The position numbers and the translations under genes are program-made. A stretch of DNA of 64,000 nt from Macrostomum hystrix. Taxonomy: Eukaryota > Platyhelminthes > Macrostomidae. Positions 46,324-58,397 of the stretch are shown here, one piece after another. The notes beneath the pieces are model-generated. The model was not told the DNA's origin, searched no databases, and was given only the letters and a program-made list of their open reading frames with translations. The DNA lies in contig CATNEN010000008.1 in NCBI GenBank assembly GCA_950097015.1, forward strand, positions 186,001-250,000, given 5' to 3'. The number at the start of each line of letters is the position of its first letter. Within the stretch, counting starts at the first letter, position 1.

Positions 46324-47927
46324 CTGTTGCTTCTTGCTCTCTGTTAAAGTAAAACAAGATTAACAATTTTCTGACGCAGAAACAACGCCACGACAAGTCT
46401 CGCTCACCAAGAAACCGCCGCATTTTTTGTTTAAGTAAACTGAAACTTGTAAGTGAATCCAGAAAATCTTTACTGGTTTGGCTACCGCTATTAGCAGGCT
46501 TAACCAAATTGTCAAAAATGGCGAGTGGATCATCGATCAAGGCTGGCCCTCGCTGGCGGTGTTACACTTTCGCTTTTTCCTTTGTGCCTTGCTGACTGCC
46601 CGGCTTATGTTTGATGTCGCCACCTTGACTCCGACTGTGTTTACACTCTCCGCGGGGTCCCCACCTGGCTGAGCCCCTATTTCGTTAGTTGCTAGGCGGG
46701 GGGTCGCGTTGGTTTGCGAGTTGACGCAATTTTATATTTACACCGGGTTTAAACAAAGATGAGAAGCACAGTTGACAATTTGTTAACTTCCTAAAGGTGG
46801 GTGTCCACTTTCCCTGCAATCGCTTGTATCCGCGCGCCCTACAGGAAAACTGATTTTTTTTCAGAATCTTAAACTAAAAAGAGGGAAAGGTTCGTAAACA
46901 ACCAAGCGGCGTTGTCAGTGCTTTGGCAGCTGACGAAGGCAATGAATGGCATATAGGCACAGCCAACAAGCACAGTTCTCTTGGCAACAGAAGGGAGATA
47001 TCATTGTTTGAACGGGAGAGAACGAAAGAGAATGGGAGAGAACGAAAGAGAACGGGAGAGAGGGAGAGAGAGAGAGCGGGAGAAAGGAAAGAGAACGAAA
47101 GAGAACGAGAGAGAACGGGAGAGAACGGGAGAGAACGGGAGCGAGAGAGAACGGAAGAGAACGGGAGCGAGAGAGAACGGGAGAGAGAGAGAACGGGAGC
47201 GAGAGAGAACGGGAGCGAGAGAGAACGGGAGCGAGAGAGAACGGGAGAGAGAGAGAACGGGAGCGAGAGAGAACGGGAGAGAGAGAGCGGGAGAAAGGAA
47301 AGAGAACGAAAGAGAACGAGAGAGAACGGGAGAGAACGGGAGAGAACGGGAGCGAGAGAGAACGGAAGAGAACGGGAGCGAGAGAGAACGGGAGCGAGAG
47401 AGAACGTGAGCGAGAGAGAACGGAAGAGAACGGGAGCGAGAGAGAACGGGAGCGAGAGAGAACGTGAGCGAGAGAGAACGGAAGAGAACGGGAGCGAGAG
47501 AGAACGGGAGCGAGAGAGAACGGGAGCGAGAGAGAACGGGAGAGAGAGAGAACGGGAGAGAGAGAGAACGGGAGCGAGAGAGAACGGGAGCGGGAGAGAA
47601 CGGGAGAGAACGGGAGAGAATTTTTCGAACAGGGATTCGATAAATTGTTGGTCCTATAGCATTGGTTCTACTTCTATCACCAATTTAGTCTAATTAGTCG
47701 TATTAGTCTAAAAATATTTTTCTACCTATAAACGAAAGATAATTTGACAGATTAGCATAAAACAAGATCAGATAAATAATGAGTAGTGAAGTTTCAAAAC
47801 TTGCAAACCGAATTATAGTTACATTTGCTTGAGCACATCGTGAGACCTCGAATATTTTGCATTTTTATGTAAACTTTTGGATGCCAGATATTTCTAGACT
47901 TTAAATTGTTGTTTACTATGTGTTTGT

Positions 47928-47978
<51 letters not shown>

Positions 47979-50900
47979 TTTCGCATACTGACCAGCGCAA
48001 CATCACTGGCCATTTTAATTCGATTGCGAATGCCACATTTTACTTCCTAACCCACGCCATGTACTTTTTTATAGTTTTCCCATATTAGATTTAGCAGCAG
48101 TAGATTCGCTTTCATGTTCTGAATAGTTGTTTGCATCAGAAAAGCAGGAAAAATTACATCTAGCCGCAGCTATTGTACGGCACATCCAAAGATTGTGTAC
48201 AGCTGTTCAGTCCATGGACTGGGGAGGTCGTCACACCCAGTTTAATAAATATGCAATATATCTATGGCTGTGATCGAATAATAAAGCATTGGAAAATGAG
48301 AAACTAATGAGTTCATATCGAAAGGGATGATATTTAACGGGAAAGAAATCCCATACAGATGGGGATCAGGGATAAGCTGTCAGGTGTGGGCCCACACTGA
48401 AATCACAGTGCCCCAAATTCTCTCTCCGGCGACCTTCTCAAATTGACTGAGTCAACTTTCGCTCTCAAGAACGGGCCCCCCATCTCCTCATCCTTGGAAT
48501 AGCCAGTACAAGTGCGTGGACAAACACTGCCATGTACACACTCCGTCTGCTCTCAGTTCCGAGCTCATATATGCATAAGGAGGGAGAATTGAGAATTGAG
48601 GCCAAACTGATTAATTCTGAAGGATCTGCTGATCCCCCAGCTCCACAGTTCCCTGAGAAATAAGCAATTGTCTGATCCTAATCCTCAATACTTTCTGCTG
48701 GAGGGGGCACCTGAGGCAGCAGATTTCCCGCCGGGCAAACAGAACCGCTCAACTTCCACCCAACCCAGGCTCACTCTGCTCATGCAGGTAAGGAGGCCAA
48801 ACACTAGAAATGGGATCTAAAGCTTTTGCGGTGGGGATATTTTATCGGGGATTTTTCCAGAAATTTTCTTCTATCCTACAGTCCAACTGCCAACATTTGT
48901 TTCTTAATTTAGCTGTGAGATTGCGACAACGGCTTAGGATTTCGACATTTCTAATATTACAAAGGTCACCTTACGGTCTCGGCCATACATATAAGAATTT
49001 CTATTTACGTTTGTTATTAAATTTTTATAACTGTGTTACGATTGGGGGTCGGTGGCAGAGCGGTCAACGCGTTTGCCTTTCGCACCGAGGTCCCTGAGCT
49101 CGATTCCGCGGCGAGGCCACATTCATTTGGGGCGCAGCCGCGGAGAGAAGGCATTGGGGGCTTGTCGTGCAATTTACGCCCTTGAGGGCCAACCTCCAAG
49201 GCACAGTGAGAGTGTACTCTGCCTGACGATGAGAAAGTCAGGGCAGATGTACACACCTGTACGTGTGGGTATTTGTGTGTGTGCGCGTGTGCTCAGGAGT
49301 CAGCGAAATGGGCAGAATAGCCTCCTAGCTGGCTGTGGGTCTAGTGCAGGGGTAGGCAAACTTATTTGCTGGCGGGCCAAAGAGAGAACCTAAAAGACGA
49401 CAGTGGGCCGCATTGACTGTATAAATATGAGATAGGGGAGAGATGAGACACGGGAGAGATTAGACACGGGAGAGATAAGACACGAGAGCGATGAGACACG
49501 GGAGAGATTAGACACGAGAGCGATGAGACACAGGAGAGATTAGACACGGGAGAGATAAGACACGGGAGAGATGAGACACGAGAGCGATGAGACACAGGAG
49601 AGATGAGACACGGGAGAGATTAGACAGGAGAGAGATGAAACAGGACACTGTAGATGTCAGAAGGGGCAACGGGCCGGATTTGGGAGCTTCAAGGGCCGCA
49701 TCTTGCCCGCGGGCCGGAGTTTGCCGACCCCTGGTCTAGTGTCACTAAATTCTATACCATTGTCCACAGCGCTCCTGCAGTTATTATTAATATGATTAAT
49801 ATTTTTATTGTTCACTTACGATTCTGTCTGGCTGACTGGTACCATTTTACTATGCTACTAGCACTTACCAGTTTCTCTTGTTGATTAAGAACTGCAGAAA
49901 AGCTAATTTATTGCTTCTATTTACAGCCCAATCAAATTGGTTTCCCATAGCAGACCTGAAAACTCAGATTCCGATGCTGTTGTCCACCTGTCTGATGTCC
50001 TTATCACCCCGCTCCATAATTTATTGGCGCCATTATTAACATACACCTGATATACAAGAGAGTCTTTGTTCCCACCCACCTCCACTTATCTATGGCTTAC
50101 AGCTGATTAATTTGGTGCCACACCGGTAAAATGCATTTTATTATAACAAAGGAACATTTTCCTGAACAGCTATATGCGCAGTTTTTATAACACTTGGAAC
50201 ACTGCTGATGACCAACAGGAAGTGGAAGGAGACATTTCTTCAAAAGATTTATAGCCGCGCGATTGTACAAGATTGTAAAACTTGCTTGAAATTGTTTCGC
50301 GGCCTGTATATTTATATGAAAACTGCAAGCATAGGGCCAATTCTAGTCTGCATATTTTCTTACCAAGAACTGCAGAATAAGATGCCAAAGCAAGACAGAA
50401 TGTTTCTAAACTGCCTCATGATCCCATATCCCATATATTAGTTAGCCTTATCAAATAGCTAACACCTGTCAGTGGGCTATAAATCAAAACTTGCGAATAT
50501 TATAACGGCGGAAGGAACGCGGAGAAGGGCAGAATAATTACAGTGGGATCATTCTTTTACTTCTTCCCTCACCTATATTCCGAAGTCAAGAGAATCTGTT
50601 CCCACAATTATCTAAAATTCTCTGAAACCGTTAAAACAGGTAATAATTACTTGGGGAGCCGATATTAAAAAATCGGGAATATTTTATGCCAGCCATTCGC
50701 ATTGTCTGTTCTGACCATTGATCATCGCACAAAATTTCACTAATAAGTTATTAGGCTTGGTGCCGGGATGAAAATCCCAATTGAGCAGTTGGTTTCTGTT
50801 GAGTTCTGTTCTATAATACGAGTCGTGCCGAATTTTTCGTTACCCGCGTGACAACTGCTAAGTTTACCCTCGGTGTGTGATTTAGAAATGATGAATTATG

Positions 50901-53900
50901 CCAATCAAATTGGGATTTTAGTTTTGCGAATAACCCTAAAATATCCCCTGTAAATAGAAAGGGAGTTGCGAGTTTTGGCTAGTGGGGGAAATTAAATTTT
51001 TTTGCCTAAGGATAATTTCTGTCACTCTGGTTTGTGTCATATTGGTCCATTTTGAGTTCGGAGCTCGGCATGTTTGAGCAGCTGGTTTTGCGTGAGTTTT
51101 GGTTTGAGTCTAAAGTCTTTTGTCCCACTCAAATGCAGGGCCAGAACTAATTGAAAAAACAAAGGAATGAATGAAAAATGCAACGAGAATCAGCTGATCA
51201 AAGGGAATCCGCCCAAGGAATCAGCTAATATAACAAAGGGAATCCGCCCAAGGAATCAGCTGATATAACAAAGGGAATCCGCCCAAGGAATCAGCTGATA
51301 TAACAAAGGGAATCCGCCCAAGGAATCAGCTGATATAACAAATGGAATCCGCCTAAGGAATCAGCTAATATAACAAAGGGAATCCGCCCAAGGAATCAGC
51401 TGATATAACAAAGGGAATCCGCCCAAGGAATCAGCTAATATAACAAAGGGAATCCGCCCAAGGAATCAGCTGATATAACAAAGGGAATCCGCCCAAGGAA
51501 TCAGTTGATATAGCAAAGGGAATCCGCCCAAGGAATCAGCTAATATAACAAAGGGAATCCGCCCAAGGAATCAGCTGATATAACAAAGGGAATCCGCCAA
51601 AACAATTAAAGGCTTAGGAACGGAAAAATGAACAAGTTCAGAAGAAAAACTTGTTAAGGAATGCAAAAAAGTAATGTTCTAATTGGCTGTTCGTAATTCT
51701 TAGTTTTAGGCCTACTACAAACAGTTTGGCTTCTGCAGTGCTAGTGGCTGGTATCCGTGTATCTGTCCGAAGTCTTGTCCGTTCGTCCTGCAGACTTAGG
51801 CAATACTGTGAAGTGTTCTAAAATACAATTAGGCTATGACCGCCACTTATAGAATTCCTGTAGTAAGGATCAATTTGGTGGTTGCCATGGCCAGACACGA
51901 AGAAGAGGGGCTTCGCTCGAATTTCGGACAATCGAAAATGTTTAGTCGCAAGTGCACAATGAATAATGAATGGGATGTTAATTGCAAATTCCATTTTCTG
52001 TGCGCACGGGTGAAACTGTTTTTTCGACATTTTTGGGATAATAACTTTTGGGTAACTGCCAGAGATATGTATATATAGATAAATTAACCCGCTGTGTGTG
52101 TGTATCTAGCTGTGTTTACAACATACTGCATAACCCCTCCAATCTTGAGAAATCAGCAATATAGGAAATTTATTTTTCTATTGCTTATTAAGCTTCCATT
52201 TGTGTATTTATCGTCATGTCCAAAACGGTCAATAGATAGCTAATAGCCTAAGACATGGTAGGTCCACTCGCCTAGTGACTAACCATCAGCTATACATATC
52301 GGCCATTCGCTTTGTAGGCTGACCAGTGTGTATACACACTATACTATAGATAATTGTTATACAATATACAAACCTGCCTAGTTCAAGCTTTTTAGGGTTT
52401 GTCAAAGATGACGCAATCTTAGAAATCTGCAGTTTCCATGCGCGGCCCTTAATTGTCGGACGAAACGATACGAGAAGTTTTTTGTTGGTCCGCTGCGCCA
52501 GTTTATAACTACCTGCCTGTTCAAAGCCGATATTAGGGGGCCTAGAGACAATATCTGGCGCCTAAGCTACAATTATAACACCTTTCAGGCGTACAGTTTT
52601 TCTTATACTAGTCGCTACTTAATTTCGTTTCCATGTTTAGTCTATGGCACCAAATTGTCTTCATTCGTCTATGGTCGGACAGCTCGGTGATTCGGAATTT
52701 TCTAAAAAGCACTAATCAATCATTTTTTATTAGTTGCCTTTCTTATCTCAAATGGTTGCACAAGTTAACAAATAAAGAATGAAATAAAAGGGGTAGAGTG
52801 AGATGAAGGGGTGGAGTGAGATGAAGGGGTAGAGTGAGATGAAGGGGTAGAGTGAGATGAAGGGGTGGAGTGAGATGAAGGGGTAGAGTGTGATGAAGGG
52901 GTAGAGTGAGATGAAGGGGTGGAGTGAGATGAAGGGGTAGAGTGAGATGAAGGGGTAGAGTGAGATGAAGGGGTAGACTGAGATGAAGGGGTAGAGTGAG
53001 ATGAAGGGGTAGAGTGAGATGAAGGGGTAGAGTGAGATGAAGGGGTAGAGAGAGATGAAGGGGTGGAGTGAGATGAAGGGGTAGACTGAGATGAAGGGGT
53101 AGAGTGTGATGAAGGGGTAGAGTGAGATGAAGGGGTAGAGTGAGATGAAGGGGTAGAGTGTGATGAAGGGGTAGAGTGAGATGAAGGGGTAGAGTGAGAT
53201 GAAGGGGTGGAGTGAGATGAAGGGGTAGAGTGAGATGAAGGGGTAGAGTGAGATGAAGGGGTAGAGTGAGATGAAGGGGTAGACTGAGATGAAGGGGTGG
53301 AGTGAGATGAAGGGGTAGAGTGAGATGAAGGGGTAGAGTGAGATGAAGGGGTGGAGTGAGATGAAGGGGTAGACTGAGATGAAGGGGTAGACTGAGATGA
53401 AGGGGTAGAGTGAGATGAAGGGGTAGACTGAGATGAAGGGGTGGAGTGAGATGAAGGGGTAGAGTGAGATGAAGGGGTAGAGTGAGATGAAGGGGTGGAG
53501 TGAGATGAAGGGGTAGACTGAGATGAAGGGGTAGAGTGAGATGAAGGGGTAGAGTGAAATGAAGGGGTAGAGTCAGATGATGAGAGGCATAGATTGGGAT
53601 GAATTCAGTGAGAGTGGGATCAGGAGCTAGCGTGAGTAGAGAATCTAAAGCCTGCATCTCCAGATCCCCAGCCTGTCGCATAGCAACCGTGATGCGTCAG
53701 TGCACGCGAACCCGAAGATAAGTTCTGCATAGTGAAACTGCATTGTCATATGCCTGTGATATCCTGTGTGCCAAAGCAAGCCAGTGACCGCTCATGGGTA
53801 AGTGTGATCTCAGCCAAGCCATTCCCCATGGCTGCTGTATATATTTAGTGCTCAACGAAGCGCAACTCGAACTCCCTACGGAGCAGGAATTAATTGCTGA

Positions 53901-56900
53901 GCAAACAGTTTTTTAGTTTGAGCTCTCCCGCCAACGGGGGCCTCCTTATCGCCGTGTTTGCATCTGGATTCAATTCCCATAGGGTGAGATGAGGGGGATG
54001 TGGCAGCTTTCCCTTGTTTAATCCCGAAAAAAATCTGCACACGAGGTTCAACAATCGGGCTTGAGTTATCCACTTAGCCAGCTTAGATTTCAGCCAGGTT
54101 TTTATAGGATGAGATGAGATGAGAATAAAGTAACTGAGTTTGAGTATGGTTCACTGCTCAACCGATTTAATGAGTTCTTAGAGTATTCATAATATTATTC
54201 AATACGAGTAAAAAAATCTGAACAGATTTTTTCAATAATTAGGTTCTTTTTAAATTGTGATTATAATGTGAGGGCAAAAGTTGGGTCAATTTTTTTACTT
54301 GTGGACGATTTTTTTCGGTATAATTGCTCAAAAAATAAAAAGCTGCACCAAGCAGGACTTCGTGCCAATGTTTTTTCAATTTAATTGCCCTAATATTTTC
54401 CACTTTGAGTTGGTTCAGTCCTTGATATAAGTTTCCTGTTATCTGTCTGATATTTAATATGAGAACCATGATAGTTGTATGAGAATGAGAACCATGAGAA
54501 CTGAATGAGAATGAGAACCATGATTGTTGTATGAGAATGAGAACCATGATAGTTGTATGAGAATGAGAACCATGATTAGTTGTATGAGAATGAGAACCAT
54601 GATAGTTGTATGAGAATGAGAACCATGATAGTTGTATGAGAATGAGAATCATGATTAGTTGTATGAGAATGAGAACCATGATAGTTGTATGAGAATGAGA
54701 ACCATGATTAGTTGTATGAGAATGAGAACCATGATTGCTGTATGAGAATGAGAACCATGATAGTTGTATGAGAATGAGAACCATGATTAGTTGAATGAGA
54801 ATGAGAACCATGATTGCTGTATGAGAATGAGAACCATGATTAGTTGTATGAGAATGAGAACCATGATAGTTGTATGAGAATGAGAACCATGATTAGTTGA
54901 ATGAGAATGAGAACCATGATTGCTGTATGAGAATGAGAACCATGATTAGTTGTATGAGAATGAGAACCATGATTAGTTGTATGAGAATGAGAACCGTGAT
55001 TAGTTGTATGAGAATGAGAACCATGATTAGTTGTATGAGAATGAGAACCATTATTAGTTGTATGAGAATGAGAACCATGATAGTTGTATGAGAATGAGAA
55101 CCATGATAGTTGTATGAGAATGAGAACCATGATTAGTTGTATGAGAATGAGAACCATGATTGCTGTATGAGAATGAGAACCATGATTAGTTGTATGAGAA
55201 TGAGAACCATGATAGTTGTATGAGAATGAGAACCATGATAGTTGTATGAGAATGAGAACCATGATAGTTGTATGAGAATGAGAACCATGATTAGTTGTAT
55301 GAGAATGAGAACCATGATAGTTGTATGAGAATGAGAACCATGATTAGTTGTATGAGAATGAGAACCATGATAGTTGTATGAGAATGAGAACCATGATTAG
55401 TTGTATGAGAATGAGAACCATGATTAGTTGTATGAGAATGAGAACCATGATTAGTTGTATGAGAATGAGAACCATGATTAGTTGTATGAGAATGAGAACC
55501 ATGATTAGTTGTATGAGAATGAGAACCATGAGAACTGAATGAGAATGAGAACCATGATTGCTGTATGAGAATGAGAACCATGATTAGTTGTATGAGAATG
55601 AGAACCATTATTAGTTGTATGAGAATGAGAACCATGATTAGTTGTATGAGAATGAGAACCATGATTAGTTGTATGAGAATGAGAACCATTATTAGTTGTA
55701 TGAGAATGAGAACCATGATTAGTTGTATGAGAATGAGAACCATTATTAGTTGTATGAGAATGAGAACCATGATTAGTTGTATGAGAATGAGAACCATGAT
55801 TAGTTGTATGAGAATGAGAACCATTATTAGTTGTATGAGAATGAGAACCATGATAGTTGTATGAGAATGAGAACCATGATTAGTTGTATGAGAATGAGAA
55901 CCATGATTAGTTGTATGAGAATGAGAACCATGATTAGTTGTATGAGAATGAGAACCATGATAGTTGTATGAGAATGAAAACCATGATTAGTTGTATGAGA
56001 ATGAGAACCATGATTAGTTGTATGAGAATGAGAACCATGATTGCTGTATGAGAATGAGAACCATGATTAGTTGTATGAGAATGAGAACCATGAGAACTGA
56101 ATGAGAATGAGAACCATGATTAGTTGTATGAGAATGAGAACCATGATAGTTGTATGAGAATGAAAACCATGATTAGTTGTATGAGAATGAGAACCATGAT
56201 TGCTGTATGAGAATGAGAACCATGATTAGTTGTATGAGAATGAGAACCATGAGAACTGAATGAGAATGAGAACCATGATTAGTTGTATGAGAATGAGAAC
56301 CATGAGAACTGAATGAGAATGAGAACCATTATTAGTTGTATGAGAATGAGAACCATGATTGCTGTATGAGAATGAGAACCATGAGAACTGTATGAGAATG
56401 ATAATCATGAGACCTGCATGGTTAAAAAATTAAACAATTTTGAATTATGACAGAGAGAACAGAATGAGAAGGAGAAGCGGACGCGGTATACTTCAATACT
56501 CCAATGACAACACTGACCTCTAGTTGCAGCCTTGGGCTGGTGTCTCTTGATTTCCATCCATTTGAAAGGCGGCGAGCCACCGTTGCAGGCGCCTTCGAGG
56601 CCACCGCCGCCGCCGCCGCCGCTGCCTCCGCCGCCGCCGCTGCTGCTGCTGCTAGTGCTAGTGTTGTTGTTGCTACTGCCACTGCTGCTTGTTGAGGCAA
56701 GCGGTGCTGCGGAGCTCACGTTGACGGCGATGGCGTTGGTCGGTGACGGACTGACGCTGAGCTCGCTGCTGCTTCCGCCGCTGGGGCTAATGGGGCACGG
56801 ATGGAGATGACGGTGCAGTGGCTGCTGCTGCTGCTGCTGTTGCTGATGTCCAATGTAGTCAATCCCGCCGATATCGCCGCCCCACAGGGATGCGGAGGCC

Positions 56901-57363
56901 AGGGCAGCTGTCGTGCCAGGTGTGGCTTCTTGTTTGATGTACGTGACTGCTGCGGCGGCGGCCGCTACTGCCGCATTTGAGTACTGCTGATGGCACTGGG
57001 AATAGTACTGCTGCTGCTGCTGCTGATGATGATGATGCTGCTGATGCAGTTGTTGCTGCTGATGCTGCAGATGATGCTGGTGATGTTGAAGCTGCTGCTC
57101 GTGATTCTGAAGGTACAAATCGTACGGCGAGCTGATGTGATGATGCGTCTGCTGCTGCTGCAGCTGATGCTGCTGCTGGGTGGGTAATTGCTGATGATGC
57201 TGAAAGGCGGCAGCTGTCTGGTATGACTTCGCAGCCTCCATAAGCGACGGATGCTGCTGATAAGACAGGCCGTCCAGATTGCACAGAGTATAGCCACCGC
57301 TACCTGCAGAATTGATCATTCTCAATGCAGCAGTGGCCTTGCCTTCACTGCTACTCAGTAGCC

Positions 57364-57394
<31 letters not shown>

Positions 57395-57433
57395 GTTGTT
57401 GTTATTTTGACTGCGACTCAAAACTCCGGCCAT
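45853..57433 (-). CDS. lab: Labial/Hox1 homeobox transcription factor
   Basis: Anterior Hox transcription factor that acts in the nucleus with PBC/Exd partners to pattern the head. Exon 1 is 57433-56518 (305 codons plus one base, AGAG|GTCAGT). Exon 2 is 46340-45853 (TTAACAG|AGAGC). The phases fit and give 467 aa across a 10,177-bp intron. Exon 1 starts MAGVLSRSQ with Asn, His and Gln runs and ends with the Hox1 hexapeptide [12 protein letters not shown]. Exon 2 opens with polyglutamine, then an undivided homeodomain [20 protein letters not shown] ... [13 protein letters not shown] ... [19 protein letters not shown]. The labial-specific [21 protein letters not shown] places it firmly in group 1. 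The C-tail is about 45 residues. No other Hox gene is visible, so any cluster is broken or lies outside the window. Confidence 0.95.
47010..47625. repeat. 12-14-bp purine minisatellite (GAGAGAACGGGAGC)
   Basis: Pure purine plus C units GAGAACGGGAGCGA and GAGAACGAAAGA. A block of about 250 bp occurs twice (47075-47185 resembles 47285-47375). Long frames of ERERERTG are artefacts. Confidence 0.9.
47932..47979. repeat. (CAG)n microsatellite, about 16 units
   Basis: Pure CAG run inside the labial intron, outside any coding exon. Confidence 0.95.
49347..49733. mobile_element. hAT-type MITE with 8-bp TSD
   Basis: The ends are inverted, CAGGGGTAGGCAAACTT at 49347 and AGTTTGCCGACCCCTG at 49733, followed inwards by GGCGGGCCAAA/GGGCCG-type sequence. 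This terminal style is known from hAT elements. The 8-bp duplication GTCTAGTG lies at 49339-49346 and 49734-49741, as expected for hAT. The middle is a 16-bp minisatellite, so no transposase remains. Confidence 0.85.
49425..49645. repeat. 16-bp minisatellite inside the MITE
   Basis: About 13 copies of GACACGGGAGAGATTA with variants ACGAGAGCGATG and ACAGGAGAGATG. Confidence 0.9.
51200..51600. repeat. 35-bp minisatellite, about 11 copies
   Basis: Tandem GGAATCAGCTGATATAACAA plus AGGGAATCCGCCCAA; CTGATA and CTAATA variants alternate. Each unit contains CAGCTG, an E-box. Confidence 0.95.
52790..53580. repeat. 18-bp minisatellite, about 44 copies
   Basis: Tandem GAGATGAAGGGGTAGAGT with G/A and C/G variants, in the labial intron. 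Confidence 0.95.
54465..56410. repeat. 24-27-bp minisatellite, about 75 copies
   Basis: Largest array of the window. Units are ATGAGAATGAGAACCATGAT joined by AGTTGT, TAGTTGT, TGCTGT or GAACTGA linkers, so lengths of 24-27 bp are mixed. It ends about 110 bp before the labial exon 1 donor. Long frames on both strands ([18 protein letters not shown]) are artefacts. Confidence 0.95.
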
Positions 57434-58288
57434 TGATTATTTTGAAAGTTTGAGAATCGTTGAAATGTTTGAAGTCTCTCCTTTTCAAACCGAGGATTGC
57501 TTTTTAGCTTAGACAATTTTGCTTTGGTCGCCTAGCCTAGCCCCATTGGTGGGCGCAATCCCGGCCAATCAGGGCTGGAAGAAATTTCTAGACAGTCCCC
57601 CATCCAATTATTGGGAAACTCTGAGGGATGCGGGAGAGGCAGAGAGGCAGAGAGGTAGAGAGAGTAAAATCAAGAAGAAGAAAAAAAGAATTCGCAACCC
57701 CCGCCACCAAAAAAACGGGTGGCGGCCGCGGCTGTGGCGGCTGGCGCGGCGGCGGCGCCCTTTGATTTATGACTCTCCGCTCGCTCCCTCCCGCTGCCTC
57801 CAACAACAATGCGATCTAGCCCCAGCCGGTCCATGCAGCGGTGGCTGGGGCGGCGCCTACTGCTGGTGAAAAAGCTTCACTATCAAACTGATTTATGGCG
57901 CAGCAGATCCCGCCCCTCTTCAGTACCCACCAGCCAGCTTCTATATATCCTTCCGTATACCTTTGCCGGCTGCCTTATGCTAAACTGATGATAAAAATGT
58001 AATAGTAAATTAGCTCCATTGACAATAGCCTCAATAAACAGAAAGGAGAGAGAGTTAACATGCTATTGAACAATAATATTGACTAAATTAAAATAAATCG
58101 CTTTGGTCTTTTGCAATAGACGAGCTCATTACTCACTGCTTGCTTGGGCACCGCTAGAATTTTAGAGGCTTGGGTTGCTGTGGGTCATAAATCTATTAGT
58201 GCCCGCCTGCCAGTGCTGCTTGTCAGACTTTTTCCATTGGCATTGGCCAAGTGCGAACGCCCGAACTGCACCCATTTAACCGAACTAA
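57434..58288 (-). promoter_or_regulatory. Labial upstream region
   Basis: GC-rich leader just upstream of the ATG (GGCGGCCGCGGCTGTGGCGG at about 57721). Two Hox/Exd-like sites, TGATTTATGA (57763-57772) and TGATTTATGG (57889-57898), lie in it. A minus-strand TATATA is at about 57943. Promoter extent is inferred. Confidence 0.35.
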
Positions 58289-58289
58289 C

Positions 58290-58298
58290 TATCTATCC

Positions 58299-58383
<85 letters not shown>

Positions 58384-58397
58384 CCTATCTATCTATG
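58290..58397. repeat. (CTAT)n microsatellite
   Basis: About 27 CTAT units with two substitutions. The same motif in the opposite orientation is at 61229. Confidence 0.95.

Larger units (their letters stand above)
49044..49815 (+). mobile_element. tRNA-derived SINE, copy 4, interrupted by a MITE
   Basis: Full-length family member with the A box region TGGCAGAGCGGTCAAC, the central segment TTTACGCCCTTGAGGGCCAA and a 3' tail TTATTATTAATATG. It is bounded by an 8-bp direct repeat TTACGATT (49036-49043 and 49816-49823). The body is split by the hAT-like MITE at 49347-49733. Without it the SINE is about 377 bp. Confidence 0.85.
46341..56517 (-). other. 10.2-kb labial intron, repeat-laden
   Basis: The intron separates hexapeptide and homeodomain, a conserved intron place in Hox genes. 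It contains a GA minisatellite, a CAG run, a SINE with a MITE inside, and 35-bp, 18-bp and 26-bp minisatellites. The last ends only about 110 bp from exon 1. Unique parts at 48.0-49.0, 49.8-51.2 and 51.6-52.8 kb show no gene. Confidence 0.8.

Noticed and set aside
45874-46540. Plus-strand Leu-rich and minus-strand Ala/Thr-rich frames over labial exon 2
   Set aside because: Alternative-frame readings of CAG repeats and the homeobox.
46923-47693. 256-codon frame of ERERERTG repeats
   Set aside because: Purine minisatellite, no unique coding sequence or splice context.
52743-53681. 312-codon minus-strand frame of [11 protein letters not shown] repeats
   Set aside because: 18-bp minisatellite inside the labial intron.
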